Origin: Leeuwenhoekiella blandensis MED217
Lineage (GTDB): Bacteria; Bacteroidota; Bacteroidia; Flavobacteriales; Flavobacteriaceae
Assembly: GCF_000152985.1 (NCBI RefSeq)
Contig: NZ_CH672395.1
Span: 3,321,823-3,385,822, forward strand
Direction of reading: 5' to 3'
DNA: 64,000 bases
Positions 46,061 to 55,734 of the stretch are shown piece after piece (positions within the stretch are counted from its first letter, which is position 1; each line of letters opens with the position of its first letter). A program made the position numbers and the translations under genes. The notes beneath the pieces were generated by a model. It searched no databases. It saw only the letters and a program-made list of their open reading frames with translations, and was not told the DNA's origin.

Positions 46061-47151
46061 CAGTCCAGTAAATTAATATGTTCTGCAACCATACGGTCTA
46101 GTGAATATTCCTTTTCAATTAAAGCCGAAGTATCTTCAGTTATTTTTCGACCTCCATTTACTACTTCTTCAATAATAGTTGCAAGAGCCCGTTTATTCTT
46201 TGGTTGAAATAAAAACCCATTCACATCCTCTTTAATAATCTCAGGATTGCCGCCAACTGTTGTAGTAATAACAGGAACATTTGCTGATAAACTCTCTAGG
46301 ATGGAGAGACTGAAGCATTCCATATACGTTGGTTGAATGAGGTACTCATAATCGGCCAGAAGTTGTGGAATCCCTGAAGAACTTCCTTTAAAGCTTAGTA
46401 ACCTATCGACCTCATTGTCTCTAGCCTGTTGCTTTAAACCTTCTTCCAGCGGGCCTTCCCCATAAATGCTGATGTGTAGACGTTTTTTTATAGCTTCTGA
46501 CAAATAACCCAAAGCATCAATCAAATCCTGTATACCTTTAGACTCCCTAAGATGAGAAACCACAACAAACTGAACTTTACGTTCTGGATTCAGATCTTGA
46601 TTTTCTCTCTTTTTAAATACAGAAGTATCAATCCCGTTATAGATCACCCCGGTCTTTTTAGCCACTACCGGCCCCAGATCTTCTACAATATTCCGGGCAG
46701 TATAGCTACTCACTCCTATAAACCGGTCTATAGCCTTATGATGTAAGTAGCCCTTGAGACGGTTCTTCAACCGTTTTTTAATAGGGAAACCATTTAAAGG
46801 ACGTGGATTGTGATCTACTGCTATAATGGTTTCAATGCTTCCGGCAACTTTTGCTTTCTTATAAAAAGGGCTGCATAGTTCGGTAAAATGCGTAACCAGT
46901 GCGGTATAGGTTTTTTCATTTTCCTGAAGGTAGTTGAGAAAAAAGGCTTCCACACTTGAATTTCCTTCCGCAGAAAAAAGGGCAACACCCTCGTAAAATG
47001 TTTTATCCACCACATCCGGGAAAAACCAATCTACCTCATAGGCCTTAGCTTTCGCTGCTTTATCATAAGTCACAAAAAAACGGTCCATCCCGCCGATGCG
47101 ATCGGCTCGAAGAACATAATTACAAACTACCGCTAATCTTTTGGTGCTCAT
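46060..47151 (-). CDS. GT4 family glycosyltransferase
   Basis: 363 residues from MSTKRLAVVCNYVLRADRIGGMDRFF. Donor domain with VQFVVVSHLRESKGIQDLIDAL, IYGEGPLEEGL and PTYMECFSLSILESLSANVPVITTTVGGNPE. The ATG at 47151 overlaps the upstream stop (ATGA), which makes it better than the open upstream extension. Confidence 0.9.
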   Translation of the reverse strand: MSTKRLAVVCNYVLRADRIGGMDRFFVTYDKAAKAKAYEVDWFFPDVVDKTFYEGVALFSAEGNSSVEAFFLNYLQENEKTYTALVTHFTELCSPFYKKAKVAGSIETIIAVDHNPRPLNGFPIKKRLKNRLKGYLHHKAIDRFIGVSSYTARNIVEDLGPVVAKKTGVIYNGIDTSVFKKRENQDLNPERKVQFVVVSHLRESKGIQDLIDALGYLSEAIKKRLHISIYGEGPLEEGLKQQARDNEVDRLLSFKGSSSGIPQLLADYEYLIQPTYMECFSLSILESLSANVPVITTTVGGNPEIIKEDVNGFLFQPKNKRALATIIEEVVNGGRKITEDTSALIEKEYSLDRMVAEHINLLD

Positions 47152-48554
47152 AAAGTATTTTTTAAAGCTTGTACACAAGCTTGAGTGGTTTCGTCAAGAG
47201 GTTTTCCCACCTGCATATCGATAAGCTTCCTGCGATTTTCCAGATCCAGATTGGAATTACGCAGGTATGCGTTTACAGCAGCATACAATTCTTCTGCATT
47301 TTTTGCGATTTTAACCGCACCACTTTTAACCACATTGTCATAATGCTCATACTGTAAAAAGCGCTGATCATTATAAAGTCCGTTCTCCACGTTACCAAAA
47401 ACGGTGTTGACCACAGGTTTATCAAACAACATAAAATCAAGGCTCATCGTTGAAAGCATATTGACGTTTAAGTCGCAATAGTTTAAAATTGCTTTAAGCA
47501 TAGACAAATCGGCAACTGTTGGTACCCGCTGAGACCAGGGCTCGGGATGCCCTTCACGGGTAAGCTCCCATTTAGGATGATTCCATTTGATCTCGGGGTA
47601 TTTTGTTTTGGTTTCTGCGAATCGCTGCTCGTCTTCAGCCGGTGAAGTTCGTACCAAAAGCTGGCACAAATCGATTGCTCCTGAACGAATCCCCTCTACC
47701 AAAGTAGCAATTACCAAAGGATCATTTGCTCCAATAGAAGCATCAGCACAACTGTAACAGATGATTTTTTCTTTAGAATTTAAATCTAAAGTCTTGTAAA
47801 ACTTCCTTTCGGAAAGGTCAAATTGGGGTAACACATAAGGTTCAAACTGAGGTGTACCTACAACTGAAATAGCTTTTGCTCTGGTGTATGGGTAGAACCG
47901 AAGCAATTCGTGTTTCATCAAATCGCTCCAGACCAGAAAGTAATCAAAAGTCGCAGCCATCCTCCCTTTTGAAGCCAGATTATCCCAACTAAAAATAAAC
48001 GAGGCGGTAGGAATCTGTAACTTTTTCGCCCAAAAAACTAGAGTAGCAATAAAGGGTGGTCGCTGATGCGTAAAAAACAACAGATCTGGCTTATGATCCC
48101 TTAAAATTTCACCATATTTAGCTACAGTTGCGTCTTTTGCAAAGCTCTGCTCCTGAAGCGTTTCATACTTGAGTATATTCTTTTCACTATAAAATACTGA
48201 ACTAACGGTATAAACCAGGCGAACCAAAAGCCCGTGCGGGCTCCAGCTTTTTGCCTTATTCATCTCATAATTATCTGCAATACCCGGATTGGATTTATGT
48301 TTCTGCAGGTGTGCTACTTCTTTCAGTTTACGCCAAAACCAGTTCTTTTTAGTTTCAGTAAAAACAGGAAGTTCAACGATCGTAAAAACAGTTTTATCAA
48401 GCTCAGGAAATGCTGAAGAAGGAAGCCCTGAAAATATAATTACTTTTTTAAAAGAACGGGCTGCTTCAGTCATGAAAGTGCTCAGCACAAAGTTGCGAAA
48501 ACCAACCCCATCTGTAATGACAATTCCTAAGGCCTTTTGAGATTCTAAATTCAA
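47148..48554 (-). CDS. Putative GT-B fold transferase (glycerophosphotransferase-like)
   Basis: Up to 468 residues. The C-terminal half resembles CDP-glycerol glycerophosphotransferase and related GT-B enzymes: FLVWSDLMKHEL, SVVGTPQFEPY and LSTMSLDFMLFDKPVVNTVFG. The N-terminal half (LGIVITDGVGFRNFVLSTFM) is a family I do not recognise. No ATG begins the frame: TTG at 48554 is the nominal start and lies inside a heptad array, and the first ATG is codon 28. The start is therefore uncertain. Confidence 0.65.
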   Translation of the reverse strand: MNLESQKALGIVITDGVGFRNFVLSTFMTEAARSFKKVIIFSGLPSSAFPELDKTVFTIVELPVFTETKKNWFWRKLKEVAHLQKHKSNPGIADNYEMNKAKSWSPHGLLVRLVYTVSSVFYSEKNILKYETLQEQSFAKDATVAKYGEILRDHKPDLLFFTHQRPPFIATLVFWAKKLQIPTASFIFSWDNLASKGRMAATFDYFLVWSDLMKHELLRFYPYTRAKAISVVGTPQFEPYVLPQFDLSERKFYKTLDLNSKEKIICYSCADASIGANDPLVIATLVEGIRSGAIDLCQLLVRTSPAEDEQRFAETKTKYPEIKWNHPKWELTREGHPEPWSQRVPTVADLSMLKAILNYCDLNVNMLSTMSLDFMLFDKPVVNTVFGNVENGLYNDQRFLQYEHYDNVVKSGAVKIAKNAEELYAAVNAYLRNSNLDLENRRKLIDMQVGKPLDETTQACVQALKNTL

Positions 48555-48608
48555 GATTTTAGATTCAAAGTTAGAAGTTTAAAATGCATATTTCATTTTT
48601 CAAAATTA
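48543..48608 (-). repeat. Heptad array of GAA/TAA type
   Basis: On the plus strand TTC or TTN recurs every 7 bases at 48543, 48550, 48557, 48564, 48571, 48578, (48585 TGC), 48592, 48599 and 48606. On the minus strand this is (nnnnGAA)n, in register with the neuC stop codon (48606-48608) and reaching the nominal start of the next gene. Five of the ten units keep the exact triplet. Confidence 0.72.
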
Positions 48609-49730
48609 AAGATCTCGAAACTGCTTTTGATGGTCTATTTTCCAAAAGGCTTCGGTTCTTAAGGCTTCCAGAAATCCAGAAGCTGCTGTTTTAGTACTTT
48701 TTGTCCCTTTTGGATTGACCTTTAGCGCTTTCGCGGAAGCGATACCTTTTAAAATAGCTGCTTTAGCATTATCCACGTGAATGATACTGTCAGTCTGCAA
48801 GTCGCGATTTTCTTGACGTCTGCCTACATTTACTGTGGGAATACCCAGATAGGGAGCCTCGTGAATACCGGCACTGCTGTTTCCTATTAAGAACGCCGCG
48901 TTTTTGAGCAAGGTAATAAAATACTCAAACCTCAAGGACGGAAAAAGCCGGAATCGCTGATGCTTTTCAAATTTACGATAGGCCTCCAAAATAGCCGAAG
49001 AACCTAGGTCGCTATTGGGGTAAATCACCACATAGTTTTGATTATCTTCCAATAGCGCCTGTACAAAATCATCTGCGTGCTTGGCAGTTTCCTGATGAGC
49101 TGTGGTTACGGAATGAAATAAAACTACCGCATAGCTTTCAAACGGAATGTTGTAATAAGTTTTTACAGTTTTGAGATTGGGTAAAGTTTCACTGAACAAC
49201 ACATCTAAATCAGCCGAACCGATGTTAAAAATACTGCTTTCGAGTTCGCCCATTTGTACCAAACGCTTAGCTGCCGTCCCATGAGAGACGAAATGAATAT
49301 GACTCAATTTACTCACCGAATGCCTAATGAGTTCGTCAACCGTTCCTGAAAGTTCGCCACCTTCAATGTGACCAACTAGAATATTATTCAATGAACCCAC
49401 GATTGCACCGGCCAAGGCTTCGACCCGGTCGCCATGAACGATTATTAAATCTGGCTGAAATGCTTTCACATAGGCCGAAAAACCTTCAATAGTTCTAGCC
49501 AGAGTGAGGTCCATAGTGGCTTCAGAGGTATAATTCGAGTAGCGCTCAATATTTTGAAAACCTGCTTTTTCAATTTCAATAACAGTGAGCCCATATTGCT
49601 CGAGCAGATGCATTCCGGTTGCAAAAATTCCATATTCAAAGTCAGTTGAATCGTGAATTGCCTGAATAAGCGATTTCAGTTTCCCAAAATCTGCCCGAGT
49701 GCCGGTAAGAAAAGCTATTTTTTTAATCAC
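48606..49730 (-). CDS. neuC: UDP-N-acetylglucosamine 2-epimerase, hydrolysing (NeuC/LegG family)
   Basis: 374 residues beginning [16 protein letters not shown]. Other family features are [28 protein letters not shown] and [24 protein letters not shown]. It releases UDP and forms ManNAc (sialic acid route) or the 2,4-diacetamido sugar (legionaminic route). GTG start, overlapping neuB by four bases (GTGA). Pathway choice is open because the legionaminic dehydratase and aminotransferase are not in the window. Confidence 0.9.
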   Translation of the reverse strand: MIKKIAFLTGTRADFGKLKSLIQAIHDSTDFEYGIFATGMHLLEQYGLTVIEIEKAGFQNIERYSNYTSEATMDLTLARTIEGFSAYVKAFQPDLIIVHGDRVEALAGAIVGSLNNILVGHIEGGELSGTVDELIRHSVSKLSHIHFVSHGTAAKRLVQMGELESSIFNIGSADLDVLFSETLPNLKTVKTYYNIPFESYAVVLFHSVTTAHQETAKHADDFVQALLEDNQNYVVIYPNSDLGSSAILEAYRKFEKHQRFRLFPSLRFEYFITLLKNAAFLIGNSSAGIHEAPYLGIPTVNVGRRQENRDLQTDSIIHVDNAKAAILKGIASAKALKVNPKGTKSTKTAASGFLEALRTEAFWKIDHQKQFRDL

Positions 49731-50767
49731 AGCACGTCACTTGCTTTCAACTGTTCATCTTCTGCAATAGTTCTTGCTGCCTTTTTCCCTAAAATATCTT
49801 CAAACTGCTCAGCTAAAATTTCCCCGGTTCCGGGACGCTTCACCCAAATATTTTTTTCGGTAAAGACCTCACCCTCCTTTATGGGGACTATGGTACAAAC
49901 GGTTGCAAATGCAAAATCTATGGTTACCTGTTCTTCCCTAGCCGGGGCTTTTTCGCCACCGCGCATGAGCCAGATTTCTTTACTTGACTGAATGAGTTCA
50001 GCGCAGGCTTCTTCATCCATACTGCAGACAATGTCCGGACCTGTACGCTGCATATGATCGGTAAAATGCCGCTCTAAAATAGAAGCTCCTAAAGCTACTG
50101 CGCCCAAACAGGCATTATTGTTCAAGGTATGATCTGATAAGCCGAAAGGCACATCCGGAAAAGCATGATGCAGTTGAGTCATCGCGCCCAACCGCACTAA
50201 ATGAGTAGGTGTTGGATATAAGTTAGTCGTATGCAGCAATGCGAAAGGTGTACCGGCGTCCTTAAAAATCTGTACAGCCTTAGAAACACTTTCAAGTGTA
50301 TTCATCCCGGTACTAAGAATAACCGGTTTACCAAAACCTGCGATATGCTTAAGCAAGGGATAATTATTGCATTCTCCGGAACCGATTTTATAAGCCGAAA
50401 CATTCATGGTGTTTAGACGATTTGCTGCTGCACGCGAAAAAGGAGTTGAGATAAATAGCATCCCTTTTTTCTCTACATAGTTTTTCAGAGCAACTTCATC
50501 CGCTTCATCAAGCGCACAACGCTTCATAATCTCATAAATAGAAATAGCTGCATTTCCCGGAATCACTTTCTTCGCTGCACCACTCATTTCATCTTCTACA
50601 ATATGCGTCTGATGTTTAACCACTTCCGCTCCTGCGCGGTGGGCTGCATCCACCATTTCCTTAGCCACTTCTAGAGATCCTTCATGGTTAATACCAATCT
50701 CAGCGATGACAAGCGGTGGGTAATCTGGTCCTATTTTTCGGTTTTCGATCTGTATGTATGGGTTCAA
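49727..50767 (-). CDS. neuB: N-acetylneuraminate (nonulosonate) synthase
   Basis: 346 residues. The NeuB TIM barrel ([55 protein letters not shown]) is followed by a C-terminal SAF/antifreeze-like domain ([20 protein letters not shown]). It condenses phosphoenolpyruvate with ManNAc or a 6-deoxy diamino analogue. The start is TTG at 50767; no ATG fits the conserved N-terminus. Confidence 0.92.
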   Translation of the reverse strand: MNPYIQIENRKIGPDYPPLVIAEIGINHEGSLEVAKEMVDAAHRAGAEVVKHQTHIVEDEMSGAAKKVIPGNAAISIYEIMKRCALDEADEVALKNYVEKKGMLFISTPFSRAAANRLNTMNVSAYKIGSGECNNYPLLKHIAGFGKPVILSTGMNTLESVSKAVQIFKDAGTPFALLHTTNLYPTPTHLVRLGAMTQLHHAFPDVPFGLSDHTLNNNACLGAVALGASILERHFTDHMQRTGPDIVCSMDEEACAELIQSSKEIWLMRGGEKAPAREEQVTIDFAFATVCTIVPIKEGEVFTEKNIWVKRPGTGEILAEQFEDILGKKAARTIAEDEQLKASDVL

Positions 50768-50783
50768 AAGTCTGTGTTTAGTC

Positions 50784-51446
50784 TTAATTAGTATAATGCT
50801 TCAAATACAACTCAGCCTTTTTAAAATCAGCTTCTGTATCAATATCGATCTCGGCAAAAGGATGATCCACAATCAAAGGGTAGTTTTTTGCTCCAAGAAG
50901 CTTTCCTTGCTTTAATAGTTCCGTTTTAAAAATATAAAGCAAACCATTTTCATAAAACAAAGGCTCGAGATCCTGACTGCGCTGCCCCATTTGATAATTA
51001 TATGGGATAAACTGATGATTAGAAATGGTTCCCAATTTATGTTCGCTTCGGGAAACGGTCATCAGACTGTCGCAACCCTCTTGCTCAAAAACCGAAACAG
51101 CCTCATTAAGAAGACCTTCTGGTCTCAACGGATTTGTAGGCTGCAATAAAATAACCGCATCGTATTTTTTTTGTAATTGATCTACCGCGTGTTGCAAAGC
51201 GGTTACAACAGGTTCTTCATTACCTGCTAAGGCATCCGGTCTTTTAATAACTTCAACACCTACTTCTTTTGCATATTCAAGAACACGTGCATCATTAGAA
51301 GTGACTACCATATTACTAAAACCATTATCTTGAGCGTATGCTAAACTATGCCCCACCAACGGTTTATCTCCTAATTGCCGCATATTTTTTCCGGGAAGGC
51401 GTTGCGAACCGGCACGGGCGGGGATTAGGACAAGGTAATTCTTCAT
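50784..51446 (-). CDS. neuA: CMP-nonulosonate (acylneuraminate) cytidylyltransferase
   Basis: 220 residues from [22 protein letters not shown], the CTP-binding loop of the family. [10 protein letters not shown] and the metal-site [11 protein letters not shown] follow. It activates the nonulosonic acid with CMP for transfer. ATG at 51446 avoids an overlap with the upstream GT2 gene; an ATG six codons earlier exists. Together with neuB and neuC it forms a complete core synthesis-activation cassette. Confidence 0.93.
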   Translation of the reverse strand: MKNYLVLIPARAGSQRLPGKNMRQLGDKPLVGHSLAYAQDNGFSNMVVTSNDARVLEYAKEVGVEVIKRPDALAGNEEPVVTALQHAVDQLQKKYDAVILLQPTNPLRPEGLLNEAVSVFEQEGCDSLMTVSRSEHKLGTISNHQFIPYNYQMGQRSQDLEPLFYENGLLYIFKTELLKQGKLLGAKNYPLIVDHPFAEIDIDTEADFKKAELYLKHYTN

Positions 51447-51453
51447 TTGGAAT

Positions 51454-52428
51454 CTAATAAACATTTATTTTTTTGAGCAACTTGTCCCAAGGAAGAAAAT
51501 TTATATTAAATAATTTATTACACTTAATCATTCTCCTTAAAATATGAGAGGCTATTACTCCTCTTCGAGTGGCTTTTAAATTATCCATAAGCCCTCTATA
51601 AATAACTTCAATATTGCTGCTATGATTATTAGCTATTGCCTTGTATAATAAATTGATCAATAAACGATAAGAACTGTTTGCTACAGTAGTATTTGAATAT
51701 GCTATAGATCGCTTAAAATTTTCTAAAACAGTGAAGGCTTCAGACTCCTTAAAATCAGCATTATACCCCTGATTTAACGAGGTTTTTGATGAAGGATGTG
51801 ATCTGTATAAAAACAATTCCGCTTCTATAATACAGTATGATTCAAAACTTAAGTCAACAAAAAATCTTGTAAAGAATTCAAACTCCTGACTTTTTTTTAA
51901 GGTACTATTAAAAAGCGTTTTACTGGTTAAGAAGCTTTTCTTAAAAGCAACAGAAGCTGTAGTAAGTTTTAACTTCCACAAAAAATAATCTGTATATAAT
52001 TCTTGTGTCTGGAATATCTGCATCGACTTTTTATTTTCTAACAGTTCGTTTGTGAAAAAGCCAGAACTTATCACAAGTTTTACACCCTTCTTAAAAGCTT
52101 GTATTTTAGTTTCAATAAATTCAGGAAGCATATAATCATCCGCATCAAACCAGTTAACAATACTTCCGGAGGTTTGATCAAAACCAAAATTTCGGCAACT
52201 ATTCGCTCCTTTAGGTAAGCCATTTGGCCGTTGAAAAATTTTAAACCGGTTATCCTGTAAAGCAAAAAGCTCTGCAATACTTACACTTGAATCCGTAGAG
52301 CCATCGTCGACAACTATACACTCCCAGTTAAAATAACTTTGCTTTTGTACACTGGTCAATGCTTCTTTCAAATACTTTTCACCATTGTATACCGGAATAA
52401 CTATAGAAAATTTAGCATCTGAAATCAT
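51454..52428 (-). CDS. GT2 family glycosyltransferase
   Basis: 324 residues: FSIVIPVYNGEKYLKEALTSVQ, CIVVDDGSTDSSV, and NWFDADDYMLPEF near 95 give the GT-A core with a DxD-type metal site. The acceptor-side half is variable. ATGA overlap with the preceding GT4 gene. The sugar is not predictable; its place next to neuA makes it a candidate user of the nonulosonic acid, but by position only. Confidence 0.88.
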   Translation of the reverse strand: MISDAKFSIVIPVYNGEKYLKEALTSVQKQSYFNWECIVVDDGSTDSSVSIAELFALQDNRFKIFQRPNGLPKGANSCRNFGFDQTSGSIVNWFDADDYMLPEFIETKIQAFKKGVKLVISSGFFTNELLENKKSMQIFQTQELYTDYFLWKLKLTTASVAFKKSFLTSKTLFNSTLKKSQEFEFFTRFFVDLSFESYCIIEAELFLYRSHPSSKTSLNQGYNADFKESEAFTVLENFKRSIAYSNTTVANSSYRLLINLLYKAIANNHSSNIEVIYRGLMDNLKATRRGVIASHILRRMIKCNKLFNINFLPWDKLLKKINVY

Positions 52429-53663
52429 TTGGATATGAGTTCAATTAAAGTTGCTCTTAAATACGCAGGTGAAAAATAATTATGAAGTTTTACATCTAAA
52501 TTAAAAACTGTATGATTTTTCCATTGATCATACAACTCTTTAAGTCTAAATGCTATAAGCTTAACATCATTAGCTTCAGCAACAAATGGATAATTTTCAC
52601 CTAAAAGCTGACGCACTTCACTATGTTTTGGCCCCAGATGTAATACCGGACGATTAGCTTGAACAAGGTTCGGAAATTTAGCCGGTAAAAACGGACTCAC
52701 TTCAGCTGCTGCTTCCAAAACGATATTCACGGCACTATGCTGCTCCAACAAACGCACCTGTTCATAATCCATAGATCCGGAATAGCGATAAATAGTTTCT
52801 GTTCCACTACAAACTTTAGACAGTTCTGGTTCATGATAAGCTCCCGGACCTATTAATAAGAGTTTGGCTTGCGCTTCAGCTTCGGGGTGCTGCGCTAAAA
52901 ACAGATTCCAGGCCTGTATTAATGGAAACGGATTCCGTTGTTTTAATAAGTTTCCTGCATGCAATACATTAAAATGAACAGGATTAAAAAACTCAGGCAA
53001 AACCTTTTCTACAAAAACAGCTTCACTGGCTTGGTGCGGTAGTACGATCCCTTTGGTTTTAAAATTAGCTTCAAAAGTTCCCATCCAGTCTTGCAGACAC
53101 TGGGAAGGATAGCCCAGCCATTTTGCCTTTTGAGCTACCCTTTTAAAAAAGGCTTCCTTCTGTACGCTTCCGGGTTGTTGCCAATCATAGGGTTTTGGGT
53201 ACCAGTGAAAAGGATAAGGATCGTGTATATAGGCCAACCATTTAGCCTGCCATTCAGGCAATTTTAACAAAGCAGCATGCGTACGGTAACTCGCCCCTTT
53301 ACTCAATGTGAGTACCAAATCATAATCCTTTATATGTAATGGCTTTAAAGCCGCCACCATACTATTGACATCATTAAAGAAGGTAAAAGAAAATCCAAAC
53401 CTGTTCTCTAAAGACTTAGAAAAATTCCTTTGGGTAATGCGTTGCAAAACCCGCTGTCCCCGACTTAGCCAGTAATTTAAATCTGTTTTTCGTTCTTGAA
53501 TTAAGATCGGTTTAACTCCAGCTAAGTGTATCTCCTTATAGGTATAATGATAGACGGTGATTTCAAAGCCGGCTGTTAACAAAGATTTTATAAAGGCATA
53601 ATTGGCTTTCCCGGCACTACTACCTGCTATATCTAGGGTTTCTGCTAAAACTAAAATTCTCAA
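52425..53663 (-). CDS. GT4-like glycosyltransferase
   Basis: 412 residues beginning RILVLAETLDIAGSSAGKANYAFIKSL. The central WLAYIHDPYPFHWYP and the donor-side VLHAGNLLKQRNPFPLI and VLEAAAEVSPFLPAKFP are compatible with a GT-B enzyme, although the usual ExxxxxxxE segment is weak. TTG start. A decayed copy of its first 22 codons lies at 54718-54790. Confidence 0.78.
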   Translation of the reverse strand: MRILVLAETLDIAGSSAGKANYAFIKSLLTAGFEITVYHYTYKEIHLAGVKPILIQERKTDLNYWLSRGQRVLQRITQRNFSKSLENRFGFSFTFFNDVNSMVAALKPLHIKDYDLVLTLSKGASYRTHAALLKLPEWQAKWLAYIHDPYPFHWYPKPYDWQQPGSVQKEAFFKRVAQKAKWLGYPSQCLQDWMGTFEANFKTKGIVLPHQASEAVFVEKVLPEFFNPVHFNVLHAGNLLKQRNPFPLIQAWNLFLAQHPEAEAQAKLLLIGPGAYHEPELSKVCSGTETIYRYSGSMDYEQVRLLEQHSAVNIVLEAAAEVSPFLPAKFPNLVQANRPVLHLGPKHSEVRQLLGENYPFVAEANDVKLIAFRLKELYDQWKNHTVFNLDVKLHNYFSPAYLRATLIELISK

Positions 53664-53666
53664 ATT

Positions 53667-54662
53667 TTAGTTTTTATAGGCTTTTGGCACATAAAACTTA
53701 AAAAGCTCTTTTATGAGTTTTTTCCTAAGTTGAAACTGTAATCTATTTTTAGACCTAGGGTATTTCATATTTACATCTAGTTTCAAAATAAGGCTTTCTG
53801 ATTTGTAGGATAAATGATTTAACTTATCATACATCCAAGCTTCGGGGGAATTGCCCATATGAAAAGCCTTGTACTTATTAAGGGACAATCTGAAAAAACC
53901 AAAAACATCAATTGGTAAATCAACATAATTTTCTTCAGAGTGGTTCCCTACTTTGATATAAGAAGGTTCAAATGGGACTGTATTAAATAATATGTCCCTG
54001 CGCAAAGTAAGAACTTGATGATCGCTTCCAACTACAGCTTTAACGTTTCCGACATTTAATATGGGCCAAAGTGCATTTTGATTTATTTCCTTCTGCCAAT
54101 TTATACTTTCCAAAAACATATTATAGTTTTCAAAATTTTCGGGAATTGGTTTAAACTCTAGCTTATATTTTCTTTTAAGAATTGCCTCTTGGACAGAAAA
54201 GGTCGCATATGTTAATGATCTACGACTAGGGTAAGGCGCAACAGAACCAGTCTTGGGAATTGTATTGAAAACCTTAATAGTTTCTTGAACCCAATCTATG
54301 TCAAATAATATGTCACAATCTGTAAGTGTTATTAATGGCTCTCTTGACATTCTGGCTGCACCTATTTGAGCATCAATTTTACCAATATTATCTGCTAATA
54401 AAATTAAGCTTTCTATCTTTCCGGCTTTATGCAATTCAATCTGATAGTTCTTCACTTCTTCACAAGAACTATTATCCACAAGTGTAATTGCTGATGTTTT
54501 CGGGAGTGTTTTTATTAAAGACTCGATCGATAATTTAAAAACTTCAAACATTTTTGCATAATAACCTCTAAACTCAGGAATGTACACAACCATGATTACC
54601 CTATGGTTATAGGTGCACGCTACCAGAGCATCCTTTTTTTGGGGATTTAAACCATCACGCAT
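53667..54662 (-). CDS. GT2-like glycosyltransferase
   Basis: 331 residues. The start MRDGLNPQKKDALVACTYNHRVIMVVYIPEF is of a kind I recall from flavobacterial GT2 relatives, so the outer ATG is kept. SAITLVDNSSCEEV, ADNIGKIDAQIGAA and TLTDCDILFDIDW supply the GT-A core with a DxD variant. The C-terminal part is of a type without named function. Confidence 0.78.
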   Translation of the reverse strand: MRDGLNPQKKDALVACTYNHRVIMVVYIPEFRGYYAKMFEVFKLSIESLIKTLPKTSAITLVDNSSCEEVKNYQIELHKAGKIESLILLADNIGKIDAQIGAARMSREPLITLTDCDILFDIDWVQETIKVFNTIPKTGSVAPYPSRRSLTYATFSVQEAILKRKYKLEFKPIPENFENYNMFLESINWQKEINQNALWPILNVGNVKAVVGSDHQVLTLRRDILFNTVPFEPSYIKVGNHSEENYVDLPIDVFGFFRLSLNKYKAFHMGNSPEAWMYDKLNHLSYKSESLILKLDVNMKYPRSKNRLQFQLRKKLIKELFKFYVPKAYKN

Positions 54663-54717
54663 CGTTTTTCATTTTGAAATTGGTTCAATTAAAAAACCTA
54701 ACTACTATTTAGAGATC

Positions 54718-54790
54718 ACAAAAAAGAATAATTAGCTTTCCAAGCACTGCTACCTTTCACAGCCAATATTTCGGAAAGAATTAAATGTTT
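54718..54790 (-). pseudogene. Remnant of a GT4 gene 5' end
   Basis: Read on the minus strand, 22 codons (VKHLILSEILAVKGSSAWKA and on) align without gaps to the first residues of the intact gene at 52425-53663, with GSSA, KANY and F kept. The frame then reaches TGA and no further similarity follows. It is a decayed stub between two GT2 genes, about 1 kb from its intact relative, which suggests an old duplication or recombination junction. Confidence 0.75.
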
Positions 54791-54800
54791 GACAATACTG

Positions 54801-55733
54801 CTAGATTATATTTTTAACTACCAGCCTTTTCTTAAATCTCATTAAAATGAGTACTACTGGACTCAAATAATACACTAAAGCCGTTTTTGATGTCGTGTAA
54901 TAATCAATCGATGAGTGTTTGTCTAAATATTTATACAGAGACTTACTTTCCAACAAAACAGCCATCCAAGCAAAATACTTAAAAAGCCGTGAAGTCATTA
55001 GTTTTTTCTTATTGAGTATATCTATTATGCTTTTCGCTGCCTTAATGTGTGATTGAACTCTTAAAGGTTTACCTCTATAAAACTCACCCGTATTGGACTG
55101 AGCATGTTTTCGCCCATAATAGAGTGTTTTATCTATTGAAATACCATTATTCCCTTCGGTAAGTATATTAGTATAACACTCCCACTCTTCAGCATACAGG
55201 AGTTCTTCATTAAAACGGATATCTTTGAAACACTCTTTTCGCCATAATACAGAACAAGAATTAAATGGTAATTCTTGTGTAATTAACTTTGAATAGTCTT
55301 TTAAGCCTTGAATAGAAAAGCTTTCTAACTTCTGAGAAGTGTCAAAAACCTTATCAAACTTCCCTTCGAAAACTTCCCGTCTATACCTACAAAACATTAA
55401 ATCTGGGCGGGAGTGTATTTGATCTATTGCTATTTGCAAGTTTAGCGGATGAACAATATCATCATCATCAAAAAAGATAATAAATTCTCCTTTAGAAAGA
55501 TCTATCCCCATATTTCTGCAACCCGGAAGTCCCTTTTTATAGTTATCATCTCTTTGAATATAACGTATTCTGGGATCTTGTAAATAGGGTATTAAAATTT
55601 GCAAAGTATTATCCTCGCTTCCGTCATCTACTATTAATAATTCCCAACTTTTATAAACTTGATTAAGTATACTTTGTATAGTTTCCTCAATGAAATGGGC
55701 TCTGTTGTAGGTTGCCATTATAATAGAAACCAT
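54801..55733 (-). CDS. GT2 family glycosyltransferase
   Basis: 310 residues: MVSIIMATYNRAHFIEETIQ, LLIVDDGSEDNTL, GCRNMGIDLSKGEFIIFFDDDDIVHPL and a C-terminal hydrophobic patch (TALVYYLSPVVLILMRFKKR) that may associate with the membrane. Noticeably AT-rich. Starts one base after the preceding gene's stop. The sugar is unknown. Confidence 0.88.
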   Translation of the reverse strand: MVSIIMATYNRAHFIEETIQSILNQVYKSWELLIVDDGSEDNTLQILIPYLQDPRIRYIQRDDNYKKGLPGCRNMGIDLSKGEFIIFFDDDDIVHPLNLQIAIDQIHSRPDLMFCRYRREVFEGKFDKVFDTSQKLESFSIQGLKDYSKLITQELPFNSCSVLWRKECFKDIRFNEELLYAEEWECYTNILTEGNNGISIDKTLYYGRKHAQSNTGEFYRGKPLRVQSHIKAAKSIIDILNKKKLMTSRLFKYFAWMAVLLESKSLYKYLDKHSSIDYYTTSKTALVYYLSPVVLILMRFKKRLVVKNII

Positions 55734-55734
55734 T

